7,219 nt of DNA from assembly GCA_002293315.1 (NCBI GenBank), contig DBCZ01000005.1:3683-10901 (forward strand). Reading direction: 5' to 3'. How positions within the stretch are numbered: position 1 is the stretch's first letter; each line of letters begins with the position of its first letter. The notes beneath the pieces were generated by a model. It was not told where the DNA came from, did no database searches, and saw nothing but the letters and a program-made list of their open reading frames with translations. This DNA comes from Ruminococcaceae bacterium UBA945. GTDB taxonomy: Bacteria > Bacillota > Clostridia > Oscillospirales > Acutalibacteraceae. Position numbers and translations under genes: made by a program. Shown piece by piece: positions 1-5,500 of this stretch.

Positions 1-851
1 CGGTTCTGGAACTGGCTTCTCTCCACCTGACACGAGACTGCTATGCCGGTCGGGATATGAATCAGCCTCACGGCAGAAGATGTCTTGTTGACCTTCTGGC
101 CGCCTGCCCCGCTCGCGCGGAAAACCTCCATGCGAATATCGTCCGGGTTGATTTCAACGCTGTTGTCCTCTTCGATTTCGGGCATAACCTCAAGCGAGGA
201 GAATGAGGTGTGGCGTCTGCCGGCCGCATCAAACGGTGAAACCCTTACAAGGCGGTGAACGCCGGCCTCGCTTTTGAGAAAGCCGTAGGCATTGTCTCCC
301 TCCACGAGGATTGAAGCGCTCTTGAGCCCCGCTTCGTCTCCGTCAAGATAATCGAGCGTGGAAACCTTGAAGCCGTGCCTCTCGCCCCAGCGGGTGTACA
401 TTCTGAAGAGCATTTCGGCCCAGTCCTGCGCCTCTGTGCCGCCGGAACCCGCATGAAACGTGAGAATCGCGTTATTTGCGTCATACTCACCCGTGAGTAG
501 GGTCGTGAGGCGAAGCGTCTCGATTTTGGCCTTGATGTCCTCAATCTCGGCTTTCACCTCTGGAAGAAGCGATAAATCCTCCGCCTCATCCCCCATTTCA
601 GCGAGCGCCTTGGCGTCGCCAACCTGCATTCTGAGCTTCGTGTAGCTCTCGTCTTTTGATTTCAGCCCCGCAGTTTTGCGAAGCACCTTCCGCGCGTTTT
701 CCATGTCGTCCCAGAAATTGGGCTCCGCGGCCTTGTGCTCAAGCATCTCGACCTCTTCACGAAGCCTTTCGAGGCCGAGCGCGCGCTTCAGGCCATCAAG
801 CTCAGTATCAAGCCCTGCGAGTTCATGGATTTGTTCTTCAAATTGCAGCAT
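1..851 (-). CDS. prfB: Peptide chain release factor 2 (RF2), 3' end cut off by the window
   Basis: RF2 recognises UGA and UAA stop codons in the ribosomal A site and triggers hydrolysis of peptidyl-tRNA. The minus strand stays open for 283 codons from ATG at 851-849 to the window edge; roughly 80 C-terminal residues are missing. The stop-codon-recognition tripeptide SPF lies at residues 205-207, followed by GRRHTSF, and the catalytic GGQ at 250-252 within GAGGQKVNKTSSAVR. These positions equal those of E. coli RF2, which supports this start. The N-terminal helical domain (about 1-115) includes EPNFWDD, and HAGSGGTEAQDW (133-144) is typical. The Shine-Dalgarno GGAAGG lies at 864-859, seven bases from ATG. 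Unlike many prfB genes it has no in-frame UGA: codons 25-27 read CTC GGC CTC where E. coli has the CTT-TGA shift site. Lysine follows GGQ where histidine is common. SPF rather than PxT excludes RF1. Identification is near certain. Confidence 0.97.
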   Translation of the reverse strand, partial: MLQFEEQIHELAGLDTELDGLKRALGLERLREEVEMLEHKAAEPNFWDDMENARKVLRKTAGLKSKDESYTKLRMQVGDAKALAEMGDEAEDLSLLPEVKAEIEDIKAKIETLRLTTLLTGEYDANNAILTFHAGSGGTEAQDWAEMLFRMYTRWGERHGFKVSTLDYLDGDEAGLKSASILVEGDNAYGFLKSEAGVHRLVRVSPFDAAGRRHTSFSSLEVMPEIEEDNSVEINPDDIRMEVFRASGAGGQKVNKTSSAVRLIHIPTGIAVSCQVERSQFQN

Positions 852-901
852 ATATCTACCTTCCGATTACTGTTCGTTTTGCCCTGCTTTATATCCGCCT
901 T

Positions 902-930
902 ATTATACTGCATTAAAAAGTAAATGTAAA
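902..930 (-). promoter_or_regulatory. Sigma-A promoter of prfB
   Basis: On the minus strand a -35 box TTTACA (930-925) is followed after exactly 17 bases by a consensus -10 box TATAAT (907-902). This predicts a start near 895 and a leader of about 44 bases before the prfB start codon. The fit is 5/6 and 6/6 to the sigma-A consensus. No hairpin leader or operator is obvious between it and the gene. Confidence 0.8.
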
Positions 931-1020
931 TGTCTTTGGAGGAGAAAGCGCGCTTGACAATGAGTATATGGCATTTCACGTCTTCAATTGTAAACGCAAT
1001 GAAAATTATCGCCCGTTTGA

Positions 1021-1049
1021 TTGAACTTTCGGGCAATATAGTGTACTAT
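1021..1049 (+). promoter_or_regulatory. Sigma-A promoter of the RING protein/HAD/lipoprotein/galU run
   Basis: TTGAAC (1021-1026) and TACTAT (1044-1049) are separated by 17 bases. Each matches the sigma-A consensus at 4 of 6 positions. The predicted start near 1056 leaves a leader of about 30 bases with the Shine-Dalgarno GGAGG before ATG 1087. A 5-bp inverted repeat, GCCCG (1011-1015) and CGGGC (1030-1034), brackets the -35 box and could be an operator, but it is short. The promoter is divergent from that of prfB, about 90 bases away. Confidence 0.6.
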
Positions 1050-1077
1050 GTCTTTAGCAAGAAGAAAGCATTCTTTC

Positions 1078-1082
1078 GGAGG
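1078..1082 (+). promoter_or_regulatory. Ribosome binding site that sets the start of the RING/zinc-ribbon gene
   Basis: GGAGG lies four bases before ATG 1087. The alternative upstream ATG at 1048 has no Shine-Dalgarno and lies inside the predicted -10 box (1044-1049), so it would not be on the transcript. The start is therefore placed at 1087 even though the frame is open further upstream. Confidence 0.75.
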
Positions 1083-1086
1083 TATT

Positions 1087-2133
1087 ATGGACTATACCGG
1101 AATTCCCTGTCCTGTCTGCGAGAAACCGTTCGCAGACGGCGACGATATTGTGGTTTGCCCGAAGTGCGGCGCGCCGTATCACCGCGCCTGCTACGACGAG
1201 GCAGGCCACTGCATTTTCACAGATAAGCACGAGCTCGGCGAGGTGTGGAAACCGCCGGCGAATTCTCCGGCCTTCTCAAGGCACACGGCTTCAGCCGAGA
1301 TAAAGGACGTAGAGTGCCCTGTATGCGGCACATTGAACGGCAAAAGCGCTGAGTTCTGTAACGGCTGCGGCGCCAAGCTCGGTGTAAACGCCGCGGCTGC
1401 ACCGGATGATATAAGCGTGAGCCACTACACGCCGCGAAACACCGGAAGCCCCTACTCTCAACCCGGGATTCCGCCCATATACGGCGCTGGCTTCTCATTT
1501 GACCCGATGGGCGGCGTAAGCCCGACGGAGGCCATTGAGGAGGATGTGAGTTTCGGCGATGTGTCAAAGCTCGTCAGGCAGGGCACGGCTTATTATCTGC
1601 CGGTTTTTAAGAGAATCCAGGCGATGAACAAGGACAGGTTCAATTTTTCGGCGTTCATCTTTTCCGGCGGCTGGATGTTATACAGAAAACAGTATAAGCG
1701 GGGGCTTATTTTCACGCTTATTATGACGACTTTGTTTGTCGGCTATACACTTAGCACCATATATGTTTCCGCGCCGATACTCGGGGATTTGATGCTTCGC
1801 GTGGGCATGGACCCGAACGCCGGGATTATGCCAAACTCCAGCCAGTGGCTTGCGATGTCGGGCATTCTCTCTCAAGACGGAATGCTTTTCTTCAACTTTT
1901 GCACTCCCCTGCTTTTTCTGCTCACGATGCTGATAATCGGCATAATTTGCGGTATTAAGGCAAACAAATGGTATATGAAGCATTGCATCAAAACTGTGCG
2001 GGACATAAAAACGCATGAAAGCCTTGACGGCGCAGGCTATAATTATGAGCATAAGGGCGGCGTGAACATGCCGCTTGCGATTGCTCTGATGCTTGGCGCG
2101 CTGCTGCTTACTTATCTGCCGATGTTTTTATAG
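1087..2133 (+). CDS. Membrane protein with prokaryotic RING-like domain, zinc ribbon and DUF2628-like membrane region
   Basis: The function is unknown; by architecture it is a zinc-binding integral membrane protein of 348 residues. Residues 8-42 hold C8xxC11, C24xxC27, H32, C35 and H41-C42 in a spacing like the Prok-RING_1 family (CPVCEKPF ... VVCPKCGAPYHRACY). A second zinc ribbon follows at 77-94 (C77PVC80 ... C91NGC94). A Pro/Ser/Gly-rich linker covers about 100-145. FNFSAFIFSGGWMLYRKQYK at 186-205 is the signature-like entry to DUF2628 proteins, which here leads into hydrophobic segments at about 206-230, 266-291 and 326-347. Bacterial RING-like domains of this type are not known to be ubiquitin ligases; a protein- or nucleic acid-binding role is equally possible. 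It is the first gene of a likely operon, with 38 bases to the HAD phosphatase gene. Domain calls are from memory of family patterns. Confidence 0.85.
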   Translation: MDYTGIPCPVCEKPFADGDDIVVCPKCGAPYHRACYDEAGHCIFTDKHELGEVWKPPANSPAFSRHTASAEIKDVECPVCGTLNGKSAEFCNGCGAKLGVNAAAAPDDISVSHYTPRNTGSPYSQPGIPPIYGAGFSFDPMGGVSPTEAIEEDVSFGDVSKLVRQGTAYYLPVFKRIQAMNKDRFNFSAFIFSGGWMLYRKQYKRGLIFTLIMTTLFVGYTLSTIYVSAPILGDLMLRVGMDPNAGIMPNSSQWLAMSGILSQDGMLFFNFCTPLLFLLTMLIIGIICGIKANKWYMKHCIKTVRDIKTHESLDGAGYNYEHKGGVNMPLAIALMLGALLLTYLPMFL

Positions 2134-2171
2134 CAAATATTTCTTTAATAGACACTTCTTGAGGGAAATAC

Positions 2172-2996
2172 ATGAAAACCTTGTATCTTTCAGACCTTGA
2201 CGGAACGCTCTTGCGCTCTGATGAGCGCTGCTCGGCTTACACTGCCGAGGTGATAAACCGCTTTGTAGGTGCCGGCGGGCTTTTTTCATTTGCCACGGCG
2301 CGCTCACTTGTGACGACCAAAAAGGTGACGGCGGGGCTTAACATTAGCTTCCCGTTCGTGAGCCACAACGGGGCGATTATTTTTGCGGGCGACACGGGCG
2401 AAGTTTTGTTCATGGACAGTTTCAGCGATGATGAAATCAGCTTCATTTCAAAGACTTTGACCGAGCTTAAGGTTTACCCCACTGTTTACTCCTTCGTCGG
2501 CAGCGTGGAGCGCTTTTCTTATATTCCGCGTTTTCTCACGCCTGAGGCGAGCGCTTTTCTTGACACAAGAAAAGGTGACCCGCGCAGACATGAGGCCGAA
2601 AGCCTCGAGGAGCTTTATTCCGGAGAGGTTTTCAATGTGTTTTGCAAGGGTACGTCGGAGTTATTATCACCTGTGAATGATATTTTTTCGTCAGACAGTC
2701 GCTTTACTTCACTTTATCAGAAGGATATTTATTCCGAGGCGCAGTTTTGTGAGCTTCTGCCTATAAGGGTAAGCAAGGCGCGCGCCGCTTCGTGGCTGAA
2801 GGATATGCTCGGCTGTGATAAGCTCGTGGTTTTCGGTGACGGCATAAATGATTTGCCGCTATTCATGGCGGCAGACGAATGTTACGCGATGGCTAACGCC
2901 GTGCCGGAGCTCAAGGAAATTGCCACCGCTGTGATTGGCTCGAACAATGACGACGGCGTGGCAAGGTGGATTGAGCAAAACGCGGCGGCTCGCTGA
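2172..2996 (+). CDS. Cof-type HAD-superfamily (subclass IIB) phosphatase
   Basis: This is a cytosolic Mg2+-dependent phosphohydrolase of the Cof/YidA/YkrA kind; such enzymes usually dephosphorylate sugar phosphates, flavin mononucleotide or other small metabolites. The substrate cannot be read from the sequence. All four HAD motifs are visible in 274 residues: motif I D8LDGT with nucleophile D8 and acid/base D10, motif II T42 in FATAR, motif III K202 in RVSKARA, and motif IV GDGINDLPL (222-230) with D223 and D227. The IIB cap lies between motifs II and III, about residues 80-195. The C-terminal N259-DDGVA matches the family's usual 'NxxdGVA'. Motif II has FATAR where most relatives have FATGR. 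GAGGG at 2161-2165, six bases before ATG, sets the start. It lies between the RING protein and a small lipoprotein in the same orientation. Confidence 0.93.
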   Translation: MKTLYLSDLDGTLLRSDERCSAYTAEVINRFVGAGGLFSFATARSLVTTKKVTAGLNISFPFVSHNGAIIFAGDTGEVLFMDSFSDDEISFISKTLTELKVYPTVYSFVGSVERFSYIPRFLTPEASAFLDTRKGDPRRHEAESLEELYSGEVFNVFCKGTSELLSPVNDIFSSDSRFTSLYQKDIYSEAQFCELLPIRVSKARAASWLKDMLGCDKLVVFGDGINDLPLFMAADECYAMANAVPELKEIATAVIGSNNDDGVARWIEQNAAAR

Positions 2997-3036
2997 TTTT
3001 TCTTTGCCGAAGGCTTCTTGAATTAGGGGGACTGAT

Positions 3037-3423
3037 ATGAAAAAGCTATGCTCTGTTGGCACTGCGGTTATTCTGTGCATTCTGCTTGCGGCAGGATTGA
3101 CGGGCTGTGCTTCGGGCGGCCAGGCAGCATACCCCGAATATGCCGAAGCGGAGAATACTGCGCTGGGCTGCATTGAGCTATCCTATAACGGCAATACCTA
3201 CCGCCCTTACGGCGTTTTTACCGATAACAAGCTCAAGGGAGAGCAAATCGGCATACGCGAAGGATTGCCCGACTCCAAGATATACGCGGTTAAGGGATAT
3301 GATTCCGGCGAATGGATTGTGGAATATCTCGATATCATCATGGGCGGGAACATGCTGTTTAAGTCTGTAAGCGTGACAGATGTGCCCGACGAGCTCGAAG
3401 CCGTCAGGCAATATGATTATTGA
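3037..3423 (+). CDS. Small lipoprotein of unknown function
   Basis: This is a 128-residue protein with a clear lipoprotein signal peptide: positive MKK start, hydrophobic core at about 7-20, and lipobox LTGC with the lipidated cysteine at 24. The mature part of about 104 residues would sit on the outer face of the cytoplasmic membrane. It contains ELSYNGNTYRPYGVF (48-62) and IGIREG ... SKIYAVKGYDSGEWIVEYL. From memory, this resembles a family of small clostridial lipoproteins with 'YNGxTYxPYGxxKGxLKxxxIG', whose job is not known. The Shine-Dalgarno AGGGGG at 3025-3030 lies six bases before ATG. It is 40 bases downstream of the HAD gene and 60 upstream of galU, probably on the same transcript. 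No catalytic motif is seen. Confidence 0.85.
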   Translation: MKKLCSVGTAVILCILLAAGLTGCASGGQAAYPEYAEAENTALGCIELSYNGNTYRPYGVFTDNKLKGEQIGIREGLPDSKIYAVKGYDSGEWIVEYLDIIMGGNMLFKSVSVTDVPDELEAVRQYDY

Positions 3424-3429
3424 GCCTTT

Positions 3430-3456
3430 CCGGCGCTGCGTGAATTATGCCGCCGG
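3430..3456. repeat. Weak inverted repeat between the lipoprotein gene and galU
   Basis: CCGGCG (3430-3435) pairs with CGCCGG (3451-3456) across a 15-base loop. There is no U-tract after it, so it is not a convincing terminator. At most it is an mRNA hairpin that tunes expression or stability between the two genes. Confidence 0.3.
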
Positions 3457-3483
3457 TATAAAACTAAACTTGAGAGGTAGATT

Positions 3484-4365
3484 ATGAGTGCAAAAAGAGT
3501 GAGAAAAGCAGTTATTCCCGCAGCCGGGCTGGGTACCAGAGTGCTTCCGGCGACGAAGGCCATGCCGAAGGAGATGCTGCCCATAGTTGATAAGCCCGCG
3601 ATTCAATATATCGTAGAGGAGGCTGTCAGGGCCGGGATTGAGGATATTCTCATCATCTCCAACAGAGGCAAGGGTTTAATTGAAGACCACTTTGACAGAA
3701 CACCCGAACTTGAGGAGCGGCTTGCGGGCAACCCGGCAAAGAAGCAAGTGCTTGATGAGGTGGTTGGCATCGCGAACCTCGCCAATATATATTTCATTCG
3801 CCAAAAGGAGACAAAAGGGCTTGGTCACGCGATTGGCCGTGCAAGAGAATTCATCGGCGACGAGCCTTTCGCCGTGCTTTACGGAGACGACGTGATTATC
3901 GGCGACGACCCCGTCTGCGCACAGCTCATCAGGGCATATGAGGAGACAGGAAAGGCCGCGGTGGGCGTCAAGGAGGTGCCGCTTGAGGATGTTTCAAAGT
4001 ATTCATCTCTCAAGGTGGAAAACATCAGAGACAATATATACGAATGCACGGATATGATTGAAAAGCCCGCCAGTGGCGAGGAGTTTTCGCTTTTCTCGAT
4101 TCTCGGACGCTGCGTCCTCACGCCGGACATCTTCGACGTAATTGAGCACACCCCGCCCGGCGCAGGGGGCGAGATTCAGCTCACCGACGCCATGGCGCAC
4201 ATTGCGCGCACCGTGGGAATTACCGCGGTTGATTTCACAGGCACGCGGTATGACATGGGAAACAAGCTGGGCATAATGCAGGCGAATATCGAGGTGGCGC
4301 TGAAGCACCCTGAAATCGGCGAGGATTTCAGGAGGTATCTGAAGGAGATTGCGGCAAAAATATGA
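3484..4365 (+). CDS. galU: UTP--glucose-1-phosphate uridylyltransferase
   Basis: GalU makes UDP-glucose and pyrophosphate from UTP and glucose-1-phosphate in the cytosol, feeding galactose metabolism, glycolipids, teichoic acids and capsule. The 293 residues match the usual length. The nucleotidyltransferase signature is intact: AAGLGTRVLPATKAMPKEML (13-32), RQKETKGLGHA (106-116), metal-binding GDD (134-136), IEKP (192-195), GEIQLTDA (229-236) and YDMGNK (256-261). The GalU-specific pattern separates it from RfbA and GlmU relatives. The Shine-Dalgarno GAGAGG lies at 3472-3477, six bases before ATG. It is the last gene of the rightward run and is followed within 10 bases by a strong palindromic terminator. 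Nothing in it looks truncated or unusual, and its base composition matches the genes to its left, not those to its right. No glycosyltransferase genes adjoin it, so the use of its UDP-glucose is not shown here. Confidence 0.96.
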   Translation: MSAKRVRKAVIPAAGLGTRVLPATKAMPKEMLPIVDKPAIQYIVEEAVRAGIEDILIISNRGKGLIEDHFDRTPELEERLAGNPAKKQVLDEVVGIANLANIYFIRQKETKGLGHAIGRAREFIGDEPFAVLYGDDVIIGDDPVCAQLIRAYEETGKAAVGVKEVPLEDVSKYSSLKVENIRDNIYECTDMIEKPASGEEFSLFSILGRCVLTPDIFDVIEHTPPGAGGEIQLTDAMAHIARTVGITAVDFTGTRYDMGNKLGIMQANIEVALKHPEIGEDFRRYLKEIAAKI

Positions 4366-4372
4366 TGACATA

Positions 4373-4400
4373 AAACGAGGCGGCATATGCCGCCTCGTTT
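4373..4400. terminator. Perfect palindromic, probably bidirectional terminator
   Basis: The 28 bases are a perfect palindrome with 14-base arms and a GAGGCGGC core. As RNA, either strand folds into a G+C-rich stem of about 11-12 pairs with a small AU-rich loop. The 3' side ends in TTT on the plus strand and TTTT on the minus strand. It sits between convergent genes: galU ends at 4365, and the minus-strand gene ends at 4413. It can serve both, though the U-tracts are short. Confidence 0.85.
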
Positions 4401-4412
4401 GCTATAGAAAAT

Positions 4413-5201
4413 TCACTTGATTATTGTTCCGTATTGAGTCAGTTCTTTCAGCATGGTTTCGTATTCTTCTTCTGAAATGAAGCCGCTTTCAAGATTCATT
4501 TGCATATTCTTCATGTGTTTTTCTGCTATCAACTCATCTGCATTCTCATACGAAGACCTCATATTTGCTTCTTCCACAAATCTTTCTATCTCTGATACTT
4601 GAACAAGAGCTATTGACACTTCTTGCTCTTCAAAAACACGTTTTTCCTTCTCAATATTTGAATCGTCAAGAAGATAGTGCGGGGATTCAAAATATACCTC
4701 TCCATTATTCCCCATGTTCCATACTGCAAATCTTTGATAACGCGGATAGTAGTATTCTCCTTCTGTCGCAAATCCACCTGTTATAGGAACACTGAGAATA
4801 AACAAGTATTCTTTTCCGGATTCCAGTTTTGCTTCCTGAGGATAGTCAGCATATATACGGTCAATTGGGCCGCCACCCTTAAGTCTTACTGTCACTTGAT
4901 CTCTCTCGGCTTCTTTCCCGCGAAATACTCTAATCGGCGTGACATAGTAATCCGTATAAATCTCTTCGCTTTCTCCATTTACATGCAAAACTGTGAATGC
5001 GTTCGATTTACCATCCACTTTTCCGTGAATGATAAGTGATGATTCGTCAAGAACTGTACTAAAATTCGGCAACTCAACGAGAGAATTTGTTGTAACAATT
5101 GTATATGTTAGCGAATAAATTGTTATAGCTACAGTAACTAGTAAAGCTATTAAAATCACCACTATGACGAGAGCATTTCTTAGCTTGGCTCGCTTTTCCA
5201 T
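4413..5201 (-). CDS. Membrane-anchored partner protein, paralogue of the 5501-6349 product (possible NTR/TIMP-like domain)
   Basis: I do not recognise a named family. The 262 residues start with a basic MEKRAKLRN and one long hydrophobic segment (about 9-38), which predicts an uncleaved anchor with the rest outside the cell. The outer domain has ESSLIIHGKV (53-62), YTDYYVTPIRVFRGKE (82-97), VRLKGGG (105-111), SGKEYLFIL (128-136) and TGGFATEGEYYY (141-152). The C-terminus (about 228-262) is helical, with NLESGFISEEEYETMLKEL, like a SHOCT-type tail. These blocks occur in the same order in the 282-residue protein encoded at 5501-6349, so the two are paralogues. The strand pattern recalls NTR/TIMP-like OB folds; this is inference. 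AAGGAGG (5217-5211), nine bases before ATG, overlaps the stop codon of the truncated protease gene upstream, so translation is probably coupled. It is the last gene before the shared terminator. Confidence 0.85.
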   Translation of the reverse strand: MEKRAKLRNALVIVVILIALLVTVAITIYSLTYTIVTTNSLVELPNFSTVLDESSLIIHGKVDGKSNAFTVLHVNGESEEIYTDYYVTPIRVFRGKEAERDQVTVRLKGGGPIDRIYADYPQEAKLESGKEYLFILSVPITGGFATEGEYYYPRYQRFAVWNMGNNGEVYFESPHYLLDDSNIEKEKRVFEEQEVSIALVQVSEIERFVEEANMRSSYENADELIAEKHMKNMQMNLESGFISEEEYETMLKELTQYGTIIK

Positions 5202-5215
5202 ATTATTAATCCTCC

Positions 5216-5401
5216 TTATCCATATAAATAATCCAACGCCCTTATTTCTTGCTGGTGTGTGATATAACGTCTAGATGATCCTAAAATAACACTCGCACTT
5301 TCGTACATCACAGCAGCTTGGTATACATCATTGTCACCTAACCGTGCTGTATGTCCTGCTTCATGAAGAAAGATATTTCGCGTTTTGAATCTTTTTTCCA
5401 T
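5216..5401 (-). CDS. N-terminally truncated matrixin-like metalloprotease (probable remnant, 61 codons)
   Basis: The 61 residues align with only the C-terminal third of the protease encoded at 6408-7007. FLHEAGHTARLGD matches FLHESGHTIGLNH there, VMYES matches the Met-turn VMKTS, and the ending ALDYLYG matches GVSAVYG. The zinc motif begins well (H13-E14-A-G-H17), but the conserved glycine is R20 and the third ligand position is D23, not histidine. Aspartate in third place is tolerated in some metzincin-like peptidases; arginine for glycine is not typical. There is no signal peptide and no N-terminal sheet, so it should not be a working secreted protease. An in-frame TAA precedes the ATG by four codons, and only about 100 bases separate it from the gene upstream, so the N-terminal half has been deleted. 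A weak AGGTGA precedes ATG. The stop TAA overlaps the next gene's ribosome binding site. It may be translated, or survive only as a coupling leader. Confidence 0.7.
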   Translation of the reverse strand: MEKRFKTRNIFLHEAGHTARLGDNDVYQAAVMYESASVILGSSRRYITHQQEIRALDYLYG

Positions 5402-5463
5402 TTCATCACCTACTTATTGTATTTATATGCTGATTATAGTATGAAAGGTGATGTTAGCCTACC

Positions 5464-5499
5464 TGTTTCAAAAGGCGCTACTTTCCTCCTTTTGAAACA
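5464..5499 (-). repeat. 12-bp inverted repeat (hairpin) holding an orphan Shine-Dalgarno
   Basis: TGTTTCAAAAGG (5499-5488) and CCTTTTGAAACA (5475-5464) are perfect inverted arms of 12 bases around a 12-base loop. The hairpin starts two bases after the stop codon of the 282-codon gene. There is no U-tract, so a terminator is unlikely; a processing, stability or attenuation element is possible. The minus strand carries AAGGAGG at 5491-5485, half in the stem and half in the loop, with no start codon at a suitable distance. It may be the relic of the second protease gene's original ribosome binding site. Confidence 0.7.
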
Positions 5500-5500
5500 C

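Noticed and set aside
245..544. 99-codon minus-strand frame rich in Arg and Ser
   Set aside because: It is a shadow frame of prfB, which reads continuously through this region in a different frame on the same strand.
954..959. Perfect TTGACA on the plus strand in the divergent intergenic region
   Set aside because: No -10-like hexamer lies 16 to 18 bases downstream; the TTGAAC/TACTAT pair at 1021-1049 is better placed for the RING-protein gene.
1048..1086. Longer start (ATG 1048) for the RING/zinc-ribbon protein
   Set aside because: It has no Shine-Dalgarno and overlaps the predicted -10 box; GGAGG precedes ATG 1087 and the conserved domain begins just after it.
930..1226. 98-codon plus-strand frame starting in the prfB/RING-protein intergenic region
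   Set aside because: It overlaps the start of the RING/zinc-ribbon gene in another frame, becomes Arg-rich in the overlap as shadow frames do, and has no family resemblance.
4003..4386. 127-codon minus-strand frame antisense to galU
   Set aside because: galU is intact and clearly real; the antisense frame has no ribosome binding site or recognisable domain.
5372..5401. Similar N-termini of the protease remnant (MEKRFKTRN) and the 262-residue partner (MEKRAKLRN), suggesting recombination between them
   Set aside because: The likeness covers nine residues and does not continue at nucleotide level; KRFKTRN can equally be native sequence before the HExxH helix.
5433..5438. TATAAT upstream of the truncated protease as an internal promoter
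   Set aside because: No acceptable -35 hexamer at 16 to 18 bases and no extended -10 TG; in A+T-rich DNA this match is expected by chance.
5464..5499. Inverted repeat as a CRISPR unit or insertion-sequence end
   Set aside because: There is only one copy, with no spacer-repeat array, no transposase and no target-site duplication.
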